DNA of 8,570 nucleotides, from NCBI GenBank assembly GCA_023435545.1, contig JAEYRQ010000087.1:1-8570 (forward strand). The letters run 5' to 3'. Positions 1 to 6,612 of this stretch are shown piece by piece (position 1 is the first letter of the stretch; each line of letters opens with the position of its first letter). Under the pieces are notes generated by a model. It saw only the letters and a list, made by a program, of their open reading frames with translations. It did no database searches and was not told where the DNA came from. The DNA comes from Pseudomonadota bacterium (GTDB taxonomy: Bacteria > Pseudomonadota > Alphaproteobacteria > Rhizobiales > Tepidamorphaceae). A program made the translations under genes and the position numbers.

Positions 1-276
1 CTTCACGATGGTCCCGTCGTGATTGTAGAGCACCAGTGCGAGAGACGCGCCGGTGTTCCCAGCATTGGAGCAGTGAATCACGGTTCCGTGCTTGCGGTTG
101 GCACCACCCTTGGCGCCGTCGTCCTGCACGCCACTGAACCTGTAGAGAACATTGAGGGTGCGTTCGCCCGCGCCGATCGTTGCGGTGGCAACAGCGGGGA
201 ATACCAGTCCAAGAGCCGCCATCAGAAGGCTGCCGGAAGCAATATACCGCACGTGATTCGAGTACTTCCGGCGCAT
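1..276 (-). CDS. Exported protein of unknown function (N-terminal part, runs off the window)
   Basis: The frame is open from an ATG at 276-274 to the left edge, giving 92 residues without a stop. A GGAG sequence (288-285) lies 8 bases before this ATG and fixes the start. A second ATG slightly upstream is in another frame and soon hits a stop. The N-terminus looks like a Sec signal peptide: basic MRRKYSNHVR, a hydrophobic stretch at about residues 11-28, and a likely cut near AVATA (28-32). The mature part carries a Gly/Asp/Lys-rich turn (49-62), then KHGTVIHCSNAG (62-73) and alternating hydrophobic residues (79-91) that suggest beta strands. I do not recognise the family. It lies 132 bp downstream of the hydrolase gene on the same strand, so it may have its own promoter, though I see no convincing one. 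The gene itself is well supported by the signal peptide and ribosome binding site. Its function is unknown. Confidence 0.75.
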   Translation of the reverse strand, partial: MRRKYSNHVRYIASGSLLMAALGLVFPAVATATIGAGERTLNVLYRFSGVQDDGAKGGANRKHGTVIHCSNAGNTGASLALVLYNHDGTIVK

Positions 277-408
277 CGCGTCATCTCCGCCTGGGTTAAT
301 CCAAGGATGGCGATGTTCCTCGGACACCGTATCCCGAGAGTTTCGGGCGGTTCGGCGGATTGTTTCGACGATTGCACCAGAGGCCGGCTGCGTCGCGCGG
401 TGCGGTGC
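277..408. other. Intergenic region between hydrolase and exported-protein genes
   Basis: These 132 bases follow the hydrolase stop codon and precede the exported-protein gene on the minus strand. The only structure I see is a short inverted repeat, CCCGA (333-337) and TCGGG (343-347), with a 5-base loop and no T-run. It could be a weak terminator. No clear -35/-10 pair is visible. Confidence 0.4.
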
Positions 409-1341
409 TCACCCCATCCGATCATCCGCCGCGGCGACGAAGGCGGCGATTGCGACGAGTTCGTCCTGCGCGGCGAGCATCGGCGCGTGCCCCGCGTCGG
501 CCACCTCGAGGACCTTCAGGTCGGGCCGACGCTCCTGCATCCGGGCGAGCGTATCGGCGGCCAGGATGTCCGAATTGACGCCGCGAATGACCATCACCGG
601 CGCATTGGCCAGCCCATCGAACTGCGGCCACATCGTCGGCAGGGGCTGGTTGTAGTCGATCGCCTCCAGCGTCTTCATCAGCTTCGGATCGAAGGCCCTT
701 ACGGGTCGGCCGTCCCGGTCGTCAAAGGTCTTGCGTGCGAAATCCTCCCAGCCCTCCTGGTCGATACCGGGAAAATGCCCTTGGTACGCGTCGCGTAGCA
801 GGTTCGCCGCTTCCTCCCAGGTGCGAGGTGAACGCGTCGCCGCCAGCATGTTCTTGATCCGCAACAGGCCGCGACCGTCAATCTCCGGCCCGACATCGTT
901 GAGGATGGCAGCGGCTATGGCCGTCGGGCGGACAGCACCGAGCAGCATGGTGACAATGCCGCCCCGAGACGTGCCGACGAAGCAGGCCCGGTCTATCCGG
1001 GCCGCGACGAGCAGGTCGAGGACATCACCGAGTTCTACCAGCGGCGCATAGCGGCGCCAGTCGCCGTCCCAGCCGGAGCCGCCACGGCCGCGAAAATCCA
1101 TCGATACGACGCGGCGTGGTTTGGACTTGTGGGACGATAGGAATATCGCCAGATCGTGGAAGTCCCGGCAATTGCGGGAGAGTCCGGGAAGACAGACTAC
1201 CGACAGGCGCTCGCTGTCCAACGGCCCGTAGTCCCGGGCATGCAACTGCAACCCGTCGCCGGCGCTGACGCGGATCTCCCGCCATATCGTCGCTTCTGCG
1301 ACGTCCGCGTCCGAACCCGGCTCCGCCGTATCGGCGACCAT
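409..1341 (-). CDS. Alpha/beta-fold hydrolase
   Basis: This 310-residue protein has the full set of alpha/beta hydrolase marks. The oxyanion-hole segment is LPGLSRN (51-57), the strand-turn DFRGRGGSG is at 82-90, and the nucleophile elbow GTSRG (123-127) puts the catalytic serine at Ser125. The probable acid is Asp258 in RGVNSDIL, and the catalytic histidine is His285 in DAGHAP. A cap region with charged helices lies at about 155-240. There is no signal peptide, so it is probably cytoplasmic. The substrate cannot be read from the sequence; small esters, lactones or other acyl compounds are all possible. The ATG at 1341 follows the transglycosylase stop after a single base (TAG-C-ATG), so the two genes are almost certainly co-transcribed and may be translationally coupled. 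No mechanistic link to peptidoglycan is evident. The fold assignment is secure and the reaction is not. Confidence 0.9.
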   Translation of the reverse strand: MVADTAEPGSDADVAEATIWREIRVSAGDGLQLHARDYGPLDSERLSVVCLPGLSRNCRDFHDLAIFLSSHKSKPRRVVSMDFRGRGGSGWDGDWRRYAPLVELGDVLDLLVAARIDRACFVGTSRGGIVTMLLGAVRPTAIAAAILNDVGPEIDGRGLLRIKNMLAATRSPRTWEEAANLLRDAYQGHFPGIDQEGWEDFARKTFDDRDGRPVRAFDPKLMKTLEAIDYNQPLPTMWPQFDGLANAPVMVIRGVNSDILAADTLARMQERRPDLKVLEVADAGHAPMLAAQDELVAIAAFVAAADDRMG

Positions 1342-1342
1342 G

Positions 1343-3817
1343 CTAGCGGGATCCGCCGAATCCCAGCGCCGATGCCGGCACCGTGCTCGATCCCGTGGTC
1401 AGTTCCGTTCCGCCGAAGCTGCTGAACACGCCTGGCACGCCATCGTCGCCTGCCTGTCCATCCGCAGCGGTTGCGATTGCCGTCTGGGTATCGATCGGGA
1501 TCCTGAGATCCTGGGCGATCAGCAATTTCTCGGCACCGCTGAGGCTCGCCCTGTAGACCTGCACGCCTTCCAGTACCCGCTGAACGTAGTTGCGGGTCTC
1601 GCTGAAGGGGATGAGTTCGACCCAGTCCACTGGGTCGATCTCCCCCTTCCGGGGATCTCCGAAACGCTTGATCCAGTCGACGACCCTGCCGCCGCCGGCA
1701 TTGTAGGCGGCGAAGACCAGGGCGTAGGCCGTGCCGAAATCATCGGTCAGGTCGCCCAGATGGGCAGCGCCCAGCTTGGCGTTGTAACTGGGATCCGAGG
1801 TCAGCCGCTTGAGGTCGTAGGACTGGCCATAGCGCCGCGCCGTTGCCTGGGCCGTCGCCGGCATGAGCTGCATCAGGCCGCGGGCGCCGGCAGGGCTCAT
1901 CGCCGCCGCATTGAACACGCTCTCCTGCCTGGCGATCGCATTGACAACCGCCTCCTCGATGCCGGGGCCCAGGTCCGTGTAGGACGGGATGCCGCCGGTC
2001 GCGAAGGCGTAGAGCTCGGTCGGAAAGCCTGACTGGTGCGCCGCTTTTCCAATCCAGACGGTTGCCGACGTCAGGCTCATCCGGTGGGCGGTCTCTGCGA
2101 CACCGACGGCGGTGACGGCGTCCTGCGCTTCCTGCGCCATGGAGATCATGAAGCGGGCAGCGTCGCTTTCCATGCCGATCTGGCCGAGCAACCGCATGGC
2201 GCGCATGCTGTCGCGCTTGGCGACGATCCGGTGCGCCGTATCGGCGATCAGCGGCTTGCGGGGCTCCGAGATCGCGGCATTGCCGATACGGGCCAGGGCA
2301 AGCTGGCCGTAGTAGGTGGTCGTGTACCGTCCCGCCTCGAGATAATGCCTCAGCGCCTCCTCGGCCTCGCCACGCTCCTCGGCGGTTCGGCCCAACCAGT
2401 ATTCGGCGCGGGCGAGGCTGATCGGCGTCGTGGCGATGTCCGTCAGTGCGGCGAAATGCGCCTCGGCCTTCTCGGTATCGTGCAGGAACCGCAGGGCGAT
2501 CCAACCCGCCAGCCATTCGGAATCGAGCCGTTCTATCGGGGATTCCGCGCCATGCTGGCTGACGACCGCATAGGCCGCGGCAGGATCGCCGAGCTCGATC
2601 AGCTCGCGTGCGATGATCCTGCGCTCCAGCGACCACTCGTCCGGACCGGCGATCTTCGCCGGGTCGATCTGCGCGGTCCCGATGATCTTCGCAGCCTCGC
2701 TGTAGCGCCCAAGGCGCCGGTGCCACTGGGTCTTGGCTAGGATGTAGCCCGGGTCCTGCCGCAGAGCGGTGGGAACCTTGTCGAGCATCGCACCGGCCGA
2801 CTTCGAGCGGCGGATGACGGCCACACGCGCTTCGGCAAGCTTCATCTCGTCGGCGCCGAGCTTGCGGGCGGCCCGCAGAGCGCCGGATGTCTCGCCCTTG
2901 TCGAGCAGGCGGTCCATCCGGGCCTTGTGATCCTCACGCGTCAGCACGTCCGAGAAGCGCTCTGCCACCAGGCGCTCCTCGCCCTCGGTCATCTGCTCCT
3001 TGCGCCAGAGCGTGCGGGCGAGCTCGTTCGCGCGCGCGCTTTCTCCGGAGGCGGCCAGCGCGCTGGCGAGCACGATGGTGCCGGCCGTGGTCAGGGGCGC
3101 TCGATCCGCGAACGCCTCCAGGACGACCTCTGCGGGTGCGCGCTGGGCCAGCAGCGCCACCTCGAAGCGCCGCTGAATGAGAGCGCGGTTCGGCCAGTCG
3201 CGATTGTCGGTGAGGAAGGCCGCGATCCGCCGGTACGGTGCGTGCAGGGCCGAGTCGCGAACGTAGTAGAATTCGACGAGCTTCGCCGCCGCCGGGTCCG
3301 GAAGGCGCTTCTGGATCTCGAGCGCCTGGTCGAAGCGCTTCGCCGATATGTGGATCAGGGCCTCTTTGGTCGCGGCTGCTGTCGCCTGATCGACCACCCG
3401 TACGGGGCCGGCGCCGACGACGCGATCCATCGACGGTGCCTCCGCCGGTCGCGGCCGCGGGAAGGGGAAGCCTTCAGCGGACGCGGCAGCCTCCGCATCG
3501 TCAGGCTGCACCTCGCCGGCCTGCACCTCGCCGACCTGCACCTCGCCCACCTGTAGCTCGTCCGGCTCGGTCGAGCCGGGAGTTGCATCGGCCGCCTCCT
3601 CGTCCATCGACGCAGGTTTCGCGGCAGCCGCGATCTCGGCCGGCCGTTCCGGGGGAAGCGGTATTGGCCGCTTCGCCGCGGATTTCCGCGCTGCGGCCGT
3701 GATCGTGAGCGCTTCGCCCTCGGGCTTGGTCAGGACAAAGGCGTCGGCCGGCAATTGCTGGGCGAGCAGAAGCGGCGCAATGGCGGAGCCGAGGGCGAGG
3801 CGGCGCAAACAGGACAT
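1343..3817 (-). CDS. slt: Soluble lytic murein transglycosylase (Slt70-like, family 1)
   Basis: This protein (824 residues) should cut the MurNAc-GlcNAc bond of periplasmic peptidoglycan, forming 1,6-anhydro ends. It starts with a signal peptide (about residues 1-26, ending PADA, with no lipobox). A low-complexity Pro/Ala/Glu linker follows at about 40-145. Next comes a long alpha-helical region at about 145-600, resembling the superhelical U and L domains of Slt70, with TPR-like stretches such as AEYWLGRTAEERGEAEEALR (471-490). The catalytic lysozyme-like domain is at about 612-755. It holds IARQES with the catalytic Glu632, GLMQLMPATA (647-656), AAYNAGGG (703-710) and ETRNYVQRVL (740-749). 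The protein is longer than E. coli Slt70 (645 mature-plus-signal residues) because of the linker and a roughly 60-residue polar, Gly/Ser/Thr-rich tail. The ATG at 3817 has only a weak ribosome binding site (GAAAG), but the signal peptide supports it. Divergent from dapA and followed directly by the hydrolase gene. Confidence 0.95.
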   Translation of the reverse strand: MSCLRRLALGSAIAPLLLAQQLPADAFVLTKPEGEALTITAAARKSAAKRPIPLPPERPAEIAAAAKPASMDEEAADATPGSTEPDELQVGEVQVGEVQAGEVQPDDAEAAASAEGFPFPRPRPAEAPSMDRVVGAGPVRVVDQATAAATKEALIHISAKRFDQALEIQKRLPDPAAAKLVEFYYVRDSALHAPYRRIAAFLTDNRDWPNRALIQRRFEVALLAQRAPAEVVLEAFADRAPLTTAGTIVLASALAASGESARANELARTLWRKEQMTEGEERLVAERFSDVLTREDHKARMDRLLDKGETSGALRAARKLGADEMKLAEARVAVIRRSKSAGAMLDKVPTALRQDPGYILAKTQWHRRLGRYSEAAKIIGTAQIDPAKIAGPDEWSLERRIIARELIELGDPAAAYAVVSQHGAESPIERLDSEWLAGWIALRFLHDTEKAEAHFAALTDIATTPISLARAEYWLGRTAEERGEAEEALRHYLEAGRYTTTYYGQLALARIGNAAISEPRKPLIADTAHRIVAKRDSMRAMRLLGQIGMESDAARFMISMAQEAQDAVTAVGVAETAHRMSLTSATVWIGKAAHQSGFPTELYAFATGGIPSYTDLGPGIEEAVVNAIARQESVFNAAAMSPAGARGLMQLMPATAQATARRYGQSYDLKRLTSDPSYNAKLGAAHLGDLTDDFGTAYALVFAAYNAGGGRVVDWIKRFGDPRKGEIDPVDWVELIPFSETRNYVQRVLEGVQVYRASLSGAEKLLIAQDLRIPIDTQTAIATAADGQAGDDGVPGVFSSFGGTELTTGSSTVPASALGFGGSR
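3506..3565 (-). repeat. 15-bp in-frame tandem repeat in the slt linker
   Basis: On the plus strand the unit CTGCACCTCGCCGNC occurs at 3506-3520, 3521-3535 and 3536-3550, with a degenerate fourth copy at 3551-3565. In the protein this reads as repeated (V/L)Q(V/A)GE at about residues 85-104, an acidic stretch inside the Pro/Ala-rich linker. The unit is a multiple of three, so copy-number changes would keep the frame. It is a coding minisatellite, not a CRISPR: the unit is too short and there are no spacers. Confidence 0.9.
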
Positions 3818-4008
3818 ATGGGAAACTTTCGACGGGAATGCTTAAATTACTATTCTCGTGCCCATATGGGGCGATATCGTGTCATCGGCCGTAGGGACGG
3901 AGCGCTTGCTGCCGCGGCGCGCTCGCCATATTGTCGGCGCCGCTCGCATGAGGCGGGCCGCGGCGACAATTGGTAAGCTCCGCGCGACATTCTTGGGAAA
4001 GACGCACA
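3818..4008. promoter_or_regulatory. Divergent control region between slt and dapA
   Basis: Transcription of slt (leftward) and of dapA-smpB (rightward) must both start in or near these 191 bases. Structures visible are the perfect palindrome CCCATATGGG (3861-3870), the adjacent palindrome CGATATCG (3872-3879), and an inverted repeat ATTGTCG (3930-3936) / CGACAAT (3964-3970) with a possible inner CCGC/GCGG stem (3940-3943 / 3953-3956). A weak promoter candidate for dapA is TTGCTG (3906-3911) with CATATT (3927-3932), but its spacer of 15 bp is short. I cannot place the slt promoter. The regulatory role is inferred from the gene layout. Confidence 0.5.
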
Positions 4009-4890
4009 ATGTTCAAGGGCTCGATCACCGCTCTGATCACACCGTTCTCGAACGGGGCGGTGGACGAGAAAGGATTCCAGGATTTCGTCGACTGGCAGAT
4101 TCGGGAAGGGACGGACGGGCTCGTGCCGGTGGGCACGACCGGAGAGTCGCCGACGCTGAGCCATGCCGAGCACAAGCGCGTGGTCGATCTGTGCGTCGAG
4201 GCTTCGGGCGGCCGCGTCCCGGTGATCGCCGGCGCAGGCTCCAACAACACCGCCGAGGCGATCGATTTCAGCCGCCATGCCAAGGCTGCCGGCGCTGATG
4301 CGGTGCTGATCGTGATGCCCTACTACAACAAGCCGACGCAGGAGGGGCTCTACCAGCACTTCAAGGCGATCCACGACGCCGCCGACCTGCCAATCATCAT
4401 CTACAATATCCCGGGCCGCAGTGTCGTCGACATGAGCGTCGAGACCATGGCGCGGCTGGCGCACGACCTGCCGAACATCGTCGGCGTCAAGGATGCGACC
4501 GCCAATCTGGCGCGTGTGAGCCTTCAGCGGGCCGCGTGCGGCAAGGACTTCATCCAGCTCTCCGGTGAGGACCCGACGGCGCTGGCCTTCAATGCGCACG
4601 GTGGCGTCGGCTGCATCTCGGTGACGTCCAACGTGGCGCCGCGGCTGTGCTCGGAGTTCCAGAAGGCATGCGCGGATGGAGACTATAGGCTGGCGCTCGA
4701 CTATCAGGATCGGCTGATGCCGCTGCACCGGGCGCTGTTCCTCGAAACCAGCCCGACGCCGGTCAAGTATGCAGTCTCGCTGCTCGGCCGGTGCGACCCC
4801 AGGGTCAGGCTGCCGCTGGTGGCGTGCACGGACCCCGTCAAGCGCGAGGTCCGCGACGCGATGGTGCACGCCGGGCTGCTGAACGCCTAA
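4009..4890 (+). CDS. dapA: 4-hydroxy-tetrahydrodipicolinate synthase
   Basis: DapA condenses pyruvate with aspartate semialdehyde, the committed step toward diaminopimelate (peptidoglycan) and lysine, in the cytoplasm. The product has 293 residues, the usual length. The TIM-barrel motifs are all present: GTTGES (42-47) with the catalytic threonines, MPYYNKP (103-109) with the proton-relay tyrosine, YNIPGR (132-137), and the Schiff-base lysine Lys161 in GVKDAT (159-164), the same residue number as in the E. coli enzyme. The start is the ATG at 4009, preceded by GGGAAAG at 3995-4001. An in-frame TTG at 3970 would add 13 residues but lies in the control region and lacks family support. smpB follows after 21 bp, so the two form one unit. 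Nothing suggests lysine feedback control at RNA level; I see no lysine riboswitch in the 191-bp leader region. Confidence 0.98.
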   Translation: MFKGSITALITPFSNGAVDEKGFQDFVDWQIREGTDGLVPVGTTGESPTLSHAEHKRVVDLCVEASGGRVPVIAGAGSNNTAEAIDFSRHAKAAGADAVLIVMPYYNKPTQEGLYQHFKAIHDAADLPIIIYNIPGRSVVDMSVETMARLAHDLPNIVGVKDATANLARVSLQRAACGKDFIQLSGEDPTALAFNAHGGVGCISVTSNVAPRLCSEFQKACADGDYRLALDYQDRLMPLHRALFLETSPTPVKYAVSLLGRCDPRVRLPLVACTDPVKREVRDAMVHAGLLNA

Positions 4891-4911
4891 AGGGATTTCC
4901 GGAGGACTGCG

Positions 4912-5388
4912 ATGGCGCCGCCGCGCGGAGCGCCGGGAGATCGGCTGATCGCCGAGAACCGGCGCGCACGCTTCGACTATGAACTGCTCGATACCTTCGA
5001 GGCGGGGATCCAGCTGACCGGCACCGAGGTCAAGTCGCTTCGCGAGGGCCGGGCCAGCCTGGGCGAATCCTACGCTGGGGAAATGCGCGGCGACCTGTGG
5101 CTGTTCAATGTCCACATTCCAGAATACGGCCCCGCCAACCGCTTCAATCATGAGCCGAAGCGCCCGCGCCGTCTGCTGCTTCATCGCAAGGAGATCAATC
5201 GCCTCATCGGGGCGGTGCAGCGCGAGGGTATGACCATCGTGCCGTTGCGGCTCTACTTCAACGCCAGAGGGCTCGCCAAGCTCCAGATCGCGCTCGCGCG
5301 CGGCAAGAAGAGCTATGACAAGCGGGAGACCGAGAAGAAGCGCGACTGGCAGCGCGACAAGGCCCGACTGCTGCGCGAGAAGGGGTGA
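4912..5388 (+). CDS. smpB: SsrA-binding protein SmpB
   Basis: SmpB binds tmRNA and delivers it to ribosomes stalled on broken mRNAs (trans-translation). The product is 158 residues, a normal length. Family hallmarks are [19 protein letters not shown] (14-32), [16 protein letters not shown] (35-50), the strand with [19 protein letters not shown] (68-86), the conserved [14 protein letters not shown] segment written here [11 protein letters not shown] (86-96), and [16 protein letters not shown] (131-146) leading into the basic C-terminal tail that folds in the decoding site. The ATG at 4912 has a strong GGAGG (4901-4905). It lies 21 bp after dapA and is followed by a strong hairpin terminator, so dapA-smpB is a two-gene unit. 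The partner ssrA RNA gene is not in this window. Confidence 0.98.
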   Translation: MAPPRGAPGDRLIAENRRARFDYELLDTFEAGIQLTGTEVKSLREGRASLGESYAGEMRGDLWLFNVHIPEYGPANRFNHEPKRPRRLLLHRKEINRLIGAVQREGMTIVPLRLYFNARGLAKLQIALARGKKSYDKRETEKKRDWQRDKARLLREKG

Positions 5389-5391
5389 AGA

Positions 5392-5429
5392 CGACAAAGG
5401 GCCGGGGTTACCCCCGGCCCTGCTTGTCG
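5392..5429. terminator. Hairpin terminator between convergent smpB and the exported-protein gene
   Basis: AGGGCCGGGG (5398-5407) pairs perfectly with CCCCGGCCCT (5412-5421) around a 4-base loop. Six further outer pairs, CGACAA (5392-5397) with TTGTCG (5424-5429), form after a 2-base bulge. It begins 3 bases after the smpB stop and lies 8 bases from the stop of the convergent gene at 5438, so it can serve both directions. Neither side has a long T-run. The leftward strand has TTTGTCGT, the rightward strand GCTTGTCG. Confidence 0.85.
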
Positions 5430-5437
5430 CGTCGACC

Positions 5438-5830
5438 TTACTGATTGGTCGGAGACGCAACGTCCGGACGATCGTCCGCCGCCGGCGGGATCGTCTCGCT
5501 GCCGGCCCCGGTCGCCTGCGGCATGTTCATCGTGTGAACGATATTCCGGTCCGAATCCACGACGTAGACCGTGGTATCGGTGCGCAGGAAGCCGAAGCCG
5601 TCGAGGCCGTCGACGTCGAGGGAGGCGACCTGGTAGCTGCCAGGCACCTGGCTGCCGACCTGCCAGCTGTTGGCTTCGGTCGCTGGAATCACCTCGCTGC
5701 TGGCGATTGTCGCCGGCGTCAGCTGGCTGTCCAGGGCCGCCTGCTGCTGGGTCGTCAGCTCGGCCTGCGCAAGAGCGCCGCCGGACATCAACGCGATTGC
5801 GGCTGTCGCGGCCATAAGTCGGAATTTCAT
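5438..5830 (-). CDS. Small exported protein of unknown function
   Basis: This 130-residue product begins at the ATG at 5830-5828, directly behind a strong AAGGAGG. The frame stays open 21 codons further upstream, but that part overlaps the leader and has no ribosome binding site. Residues 1-21 form a clear Sec signal peptide (MKFRLMAATAA... ending GGALA, cut before QAE). The mature part is about 109 residues, with a Gln/Ala helix (26-38), a beta-rich core including SWQVGSQVPGSYQVASLDVDG (55-75, in part), and TTVYVVDSDRNIVHTM (86-101), then a Pro/Ala/Asp-rich tail. There is no cysteine. It is probably a soluble periplasmic protein. I do not recognise a named family. It lies 90 bp downstream of the glycosylase gene and may be read from that unit or from its own promoter. 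Convergent with smpB. Confidence 0.85.
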   Translation of the reverse strand: MKFRLMAATAAIALMSGGALAQAELTTQQQAALDSQLTPATIASSEVIPATEANSWQVGSQVPGSYQVASLDVDGLDGFGFLRTDTTVYVVDSDRNIVHTMNMPQATGAGSETIPPAADDRPDVASPTNQ

Positions 5831-5920
5831 CGTGTTACCTCCTTCGTTGGGGTCTGGGGATAGAACCAACTCGCCAACGAGGGGTTCCGGCATATTCGCG
5901 CCGGTAAGATTACGGTCCTG
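5831..5920 (-). promoter_or_regulatory. Leader region of the small exported-protein gene
   Basis: Two inverted repeats lie in these 90 bases: CCGGC (5887-5891) / GCCGG (5900-5904), and TCGTTGG (5844-5850) / CCAACGA (5874-5880). In the transcript the near arm of the second sits just 5' of the Shine-Dalgarno AAGGAGG, so a hairpin could sit beside the ribosome binding site. I cannot assign a promoter with confidence. Confidence 0.4.
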
Positions 5921-6604
5921 TCATGTATGCTTGTCGTCCAGCCATCCGGCCACATCGGCGAACACCGCGCGGAACATGTCGGGCGTCAGGCGGCCGGTAT
6001 TCGTGTTGTAGCGGGAGCAGTGATAGCTGTCGTAGAGCCGCAATCCGCCGATCACGTGATGGACGCCGTGCGCGAACGGGACGGCCGACCGGCGATCACC
6101 CAGAGCGGCCACCACACTCTCGTGGGCGATCCGGCCCAGCGCGACGACGGCCCGGAGTCGCGGCATCGCTGCGAGTGTGTGGATGAGGAACTGGCGACAG
6201 GATCTGGTTTCGGCGCCTGTCGGCTTGTTCTCCGGCGGGACGCAGCGCACCGCGTTCGTAATGCGGCAGTCGACGAGCGTCAGGCCGTCATCGGGATCGG
6301 CAGCATAGGCGCCGCGCGCGAAGCCGAAGGCGGCCAGCGTCTCGTACAAGAGATCGCCGGCATAATCCCCGGTGAATGGACGGCCTGTCCGGTTGGCGCC
6401 CTTCAGCCCCGGTGCCAGGCCGACGATCAGCAGACGTGCGTCGGCTTCGCCGAAGGACGGCACAGGGGCATTGAAGTAATCCGGGAACGCCGCCCTGTTC
6501 CGCTGTCGAAACGACGCGAGCCGCGGGCATACAGGGCAGTCATCCGGCGGCTCGCCCAGCACCGCATCGGCTGAATTGCCCGATTCTTCGGAAACGGACT
6601 GCAC
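5921..6604 (-). CDS. Uracil-DNA glycosylase, family 5 (UDGb-like, iron-sulfur)
   Basis: This enzyme should remove uracil, and in this family often other deaminated bases, from DNA as the first step of base excision repair. The 227-residue product has motif 1 GLAPG (62-66) followed by GANRTGRPFTGD (69-80). GLAPG, rather than the GEAPG of family 4, marks family 5, whose active site lacks the usual polar catalytic residue. Motif 2 is HCSRYNTNTGRLT (195-207). Likely [4Fe-4S] ligands are Cys23 and Cys26 (CPVC) with Cys121 and Cys136. VDCRITNAVRCVPPENKPT (111-129) is also typical. The start is taken as the GTG at 6604, 8 bases after the NYN gene stop; no good ribosome binding site is visible, so it may depend on translational coupling. 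It is the second gene of a leftward unit with the NYN gene. Confidence 0.93.
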   Translation of the reverse strand: MQSVSEESGNSADAVLGEPPDDCPVCPRLASFRQRNRAAFPDYFNAPVPSFGEADARLLIVGLAPGLKGANRTGRPFTGDYAGDLLYETLAAFGFARGAYAADPDDGLTLVDCRITNAVRCVPPENKPTGAETRSCRQFLIHTLAAMPRLRAVVALGRIAHESVVAALGDRRSAVPFAHGVHHVIGGLRLYDSYHCSRYNTNTGRLTPDMFRAVFADVAGWLDDKHT

Positions 6605-6612
6605 CGTCCGGA

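Noticed and set aside
19..798. A 259-codon plus-strand open frame opposite the exported-protein and hydrolase genes
   Set aside because: It is antisense to a signal-peptide protein and a hydrolase with intact catalytic motifs, and has no domain of its own.
1740..2726. A 328-codon minus-strand open frame inside slt in another frame
   Set aside because: It is a shifted reading of the transglycosylase helical region, dominated by Arg/Gly/Ala, with no motif or ribosome binding site.
3506..3565. Tandem repeat as a possible CRISPR array or regulatory iteron
   Set aside because: The 15-bp units are contiguous without spacers and lie in frame within a coding sequence.
3970..4008. Upstream TTG start for dapA
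   Set aside because: It would add 13 residues not typical of DapA, while the ATG at 4009 has a ribosome binding site and puts the catalytic lysine at position 161.
4891..5437. An ssrA (tmRNA) gene next to smpB
   Set aside because: There is no tRNA-like acceptor sequence or tag-coding frame around smpB; the space after it is only 49 bases and is taken up by the terminator hairpin.
3850..5460. A 536-codon open frame on the minus strand opposite dapA and smpB
   Set aside because: It mirrors two certain genes, is rich in His/Arg/Gln/Asp as expected from reading high-G+C codons backwards, has no recognisable domain, and crosses the terminator and the end of the convergent gene.
5831..5893. Longer form of the small exported protein starting at 5893
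   Set aside because: The extension would bury the signal peptide and the strong AAGGAGG that serves the ATG at 5830.
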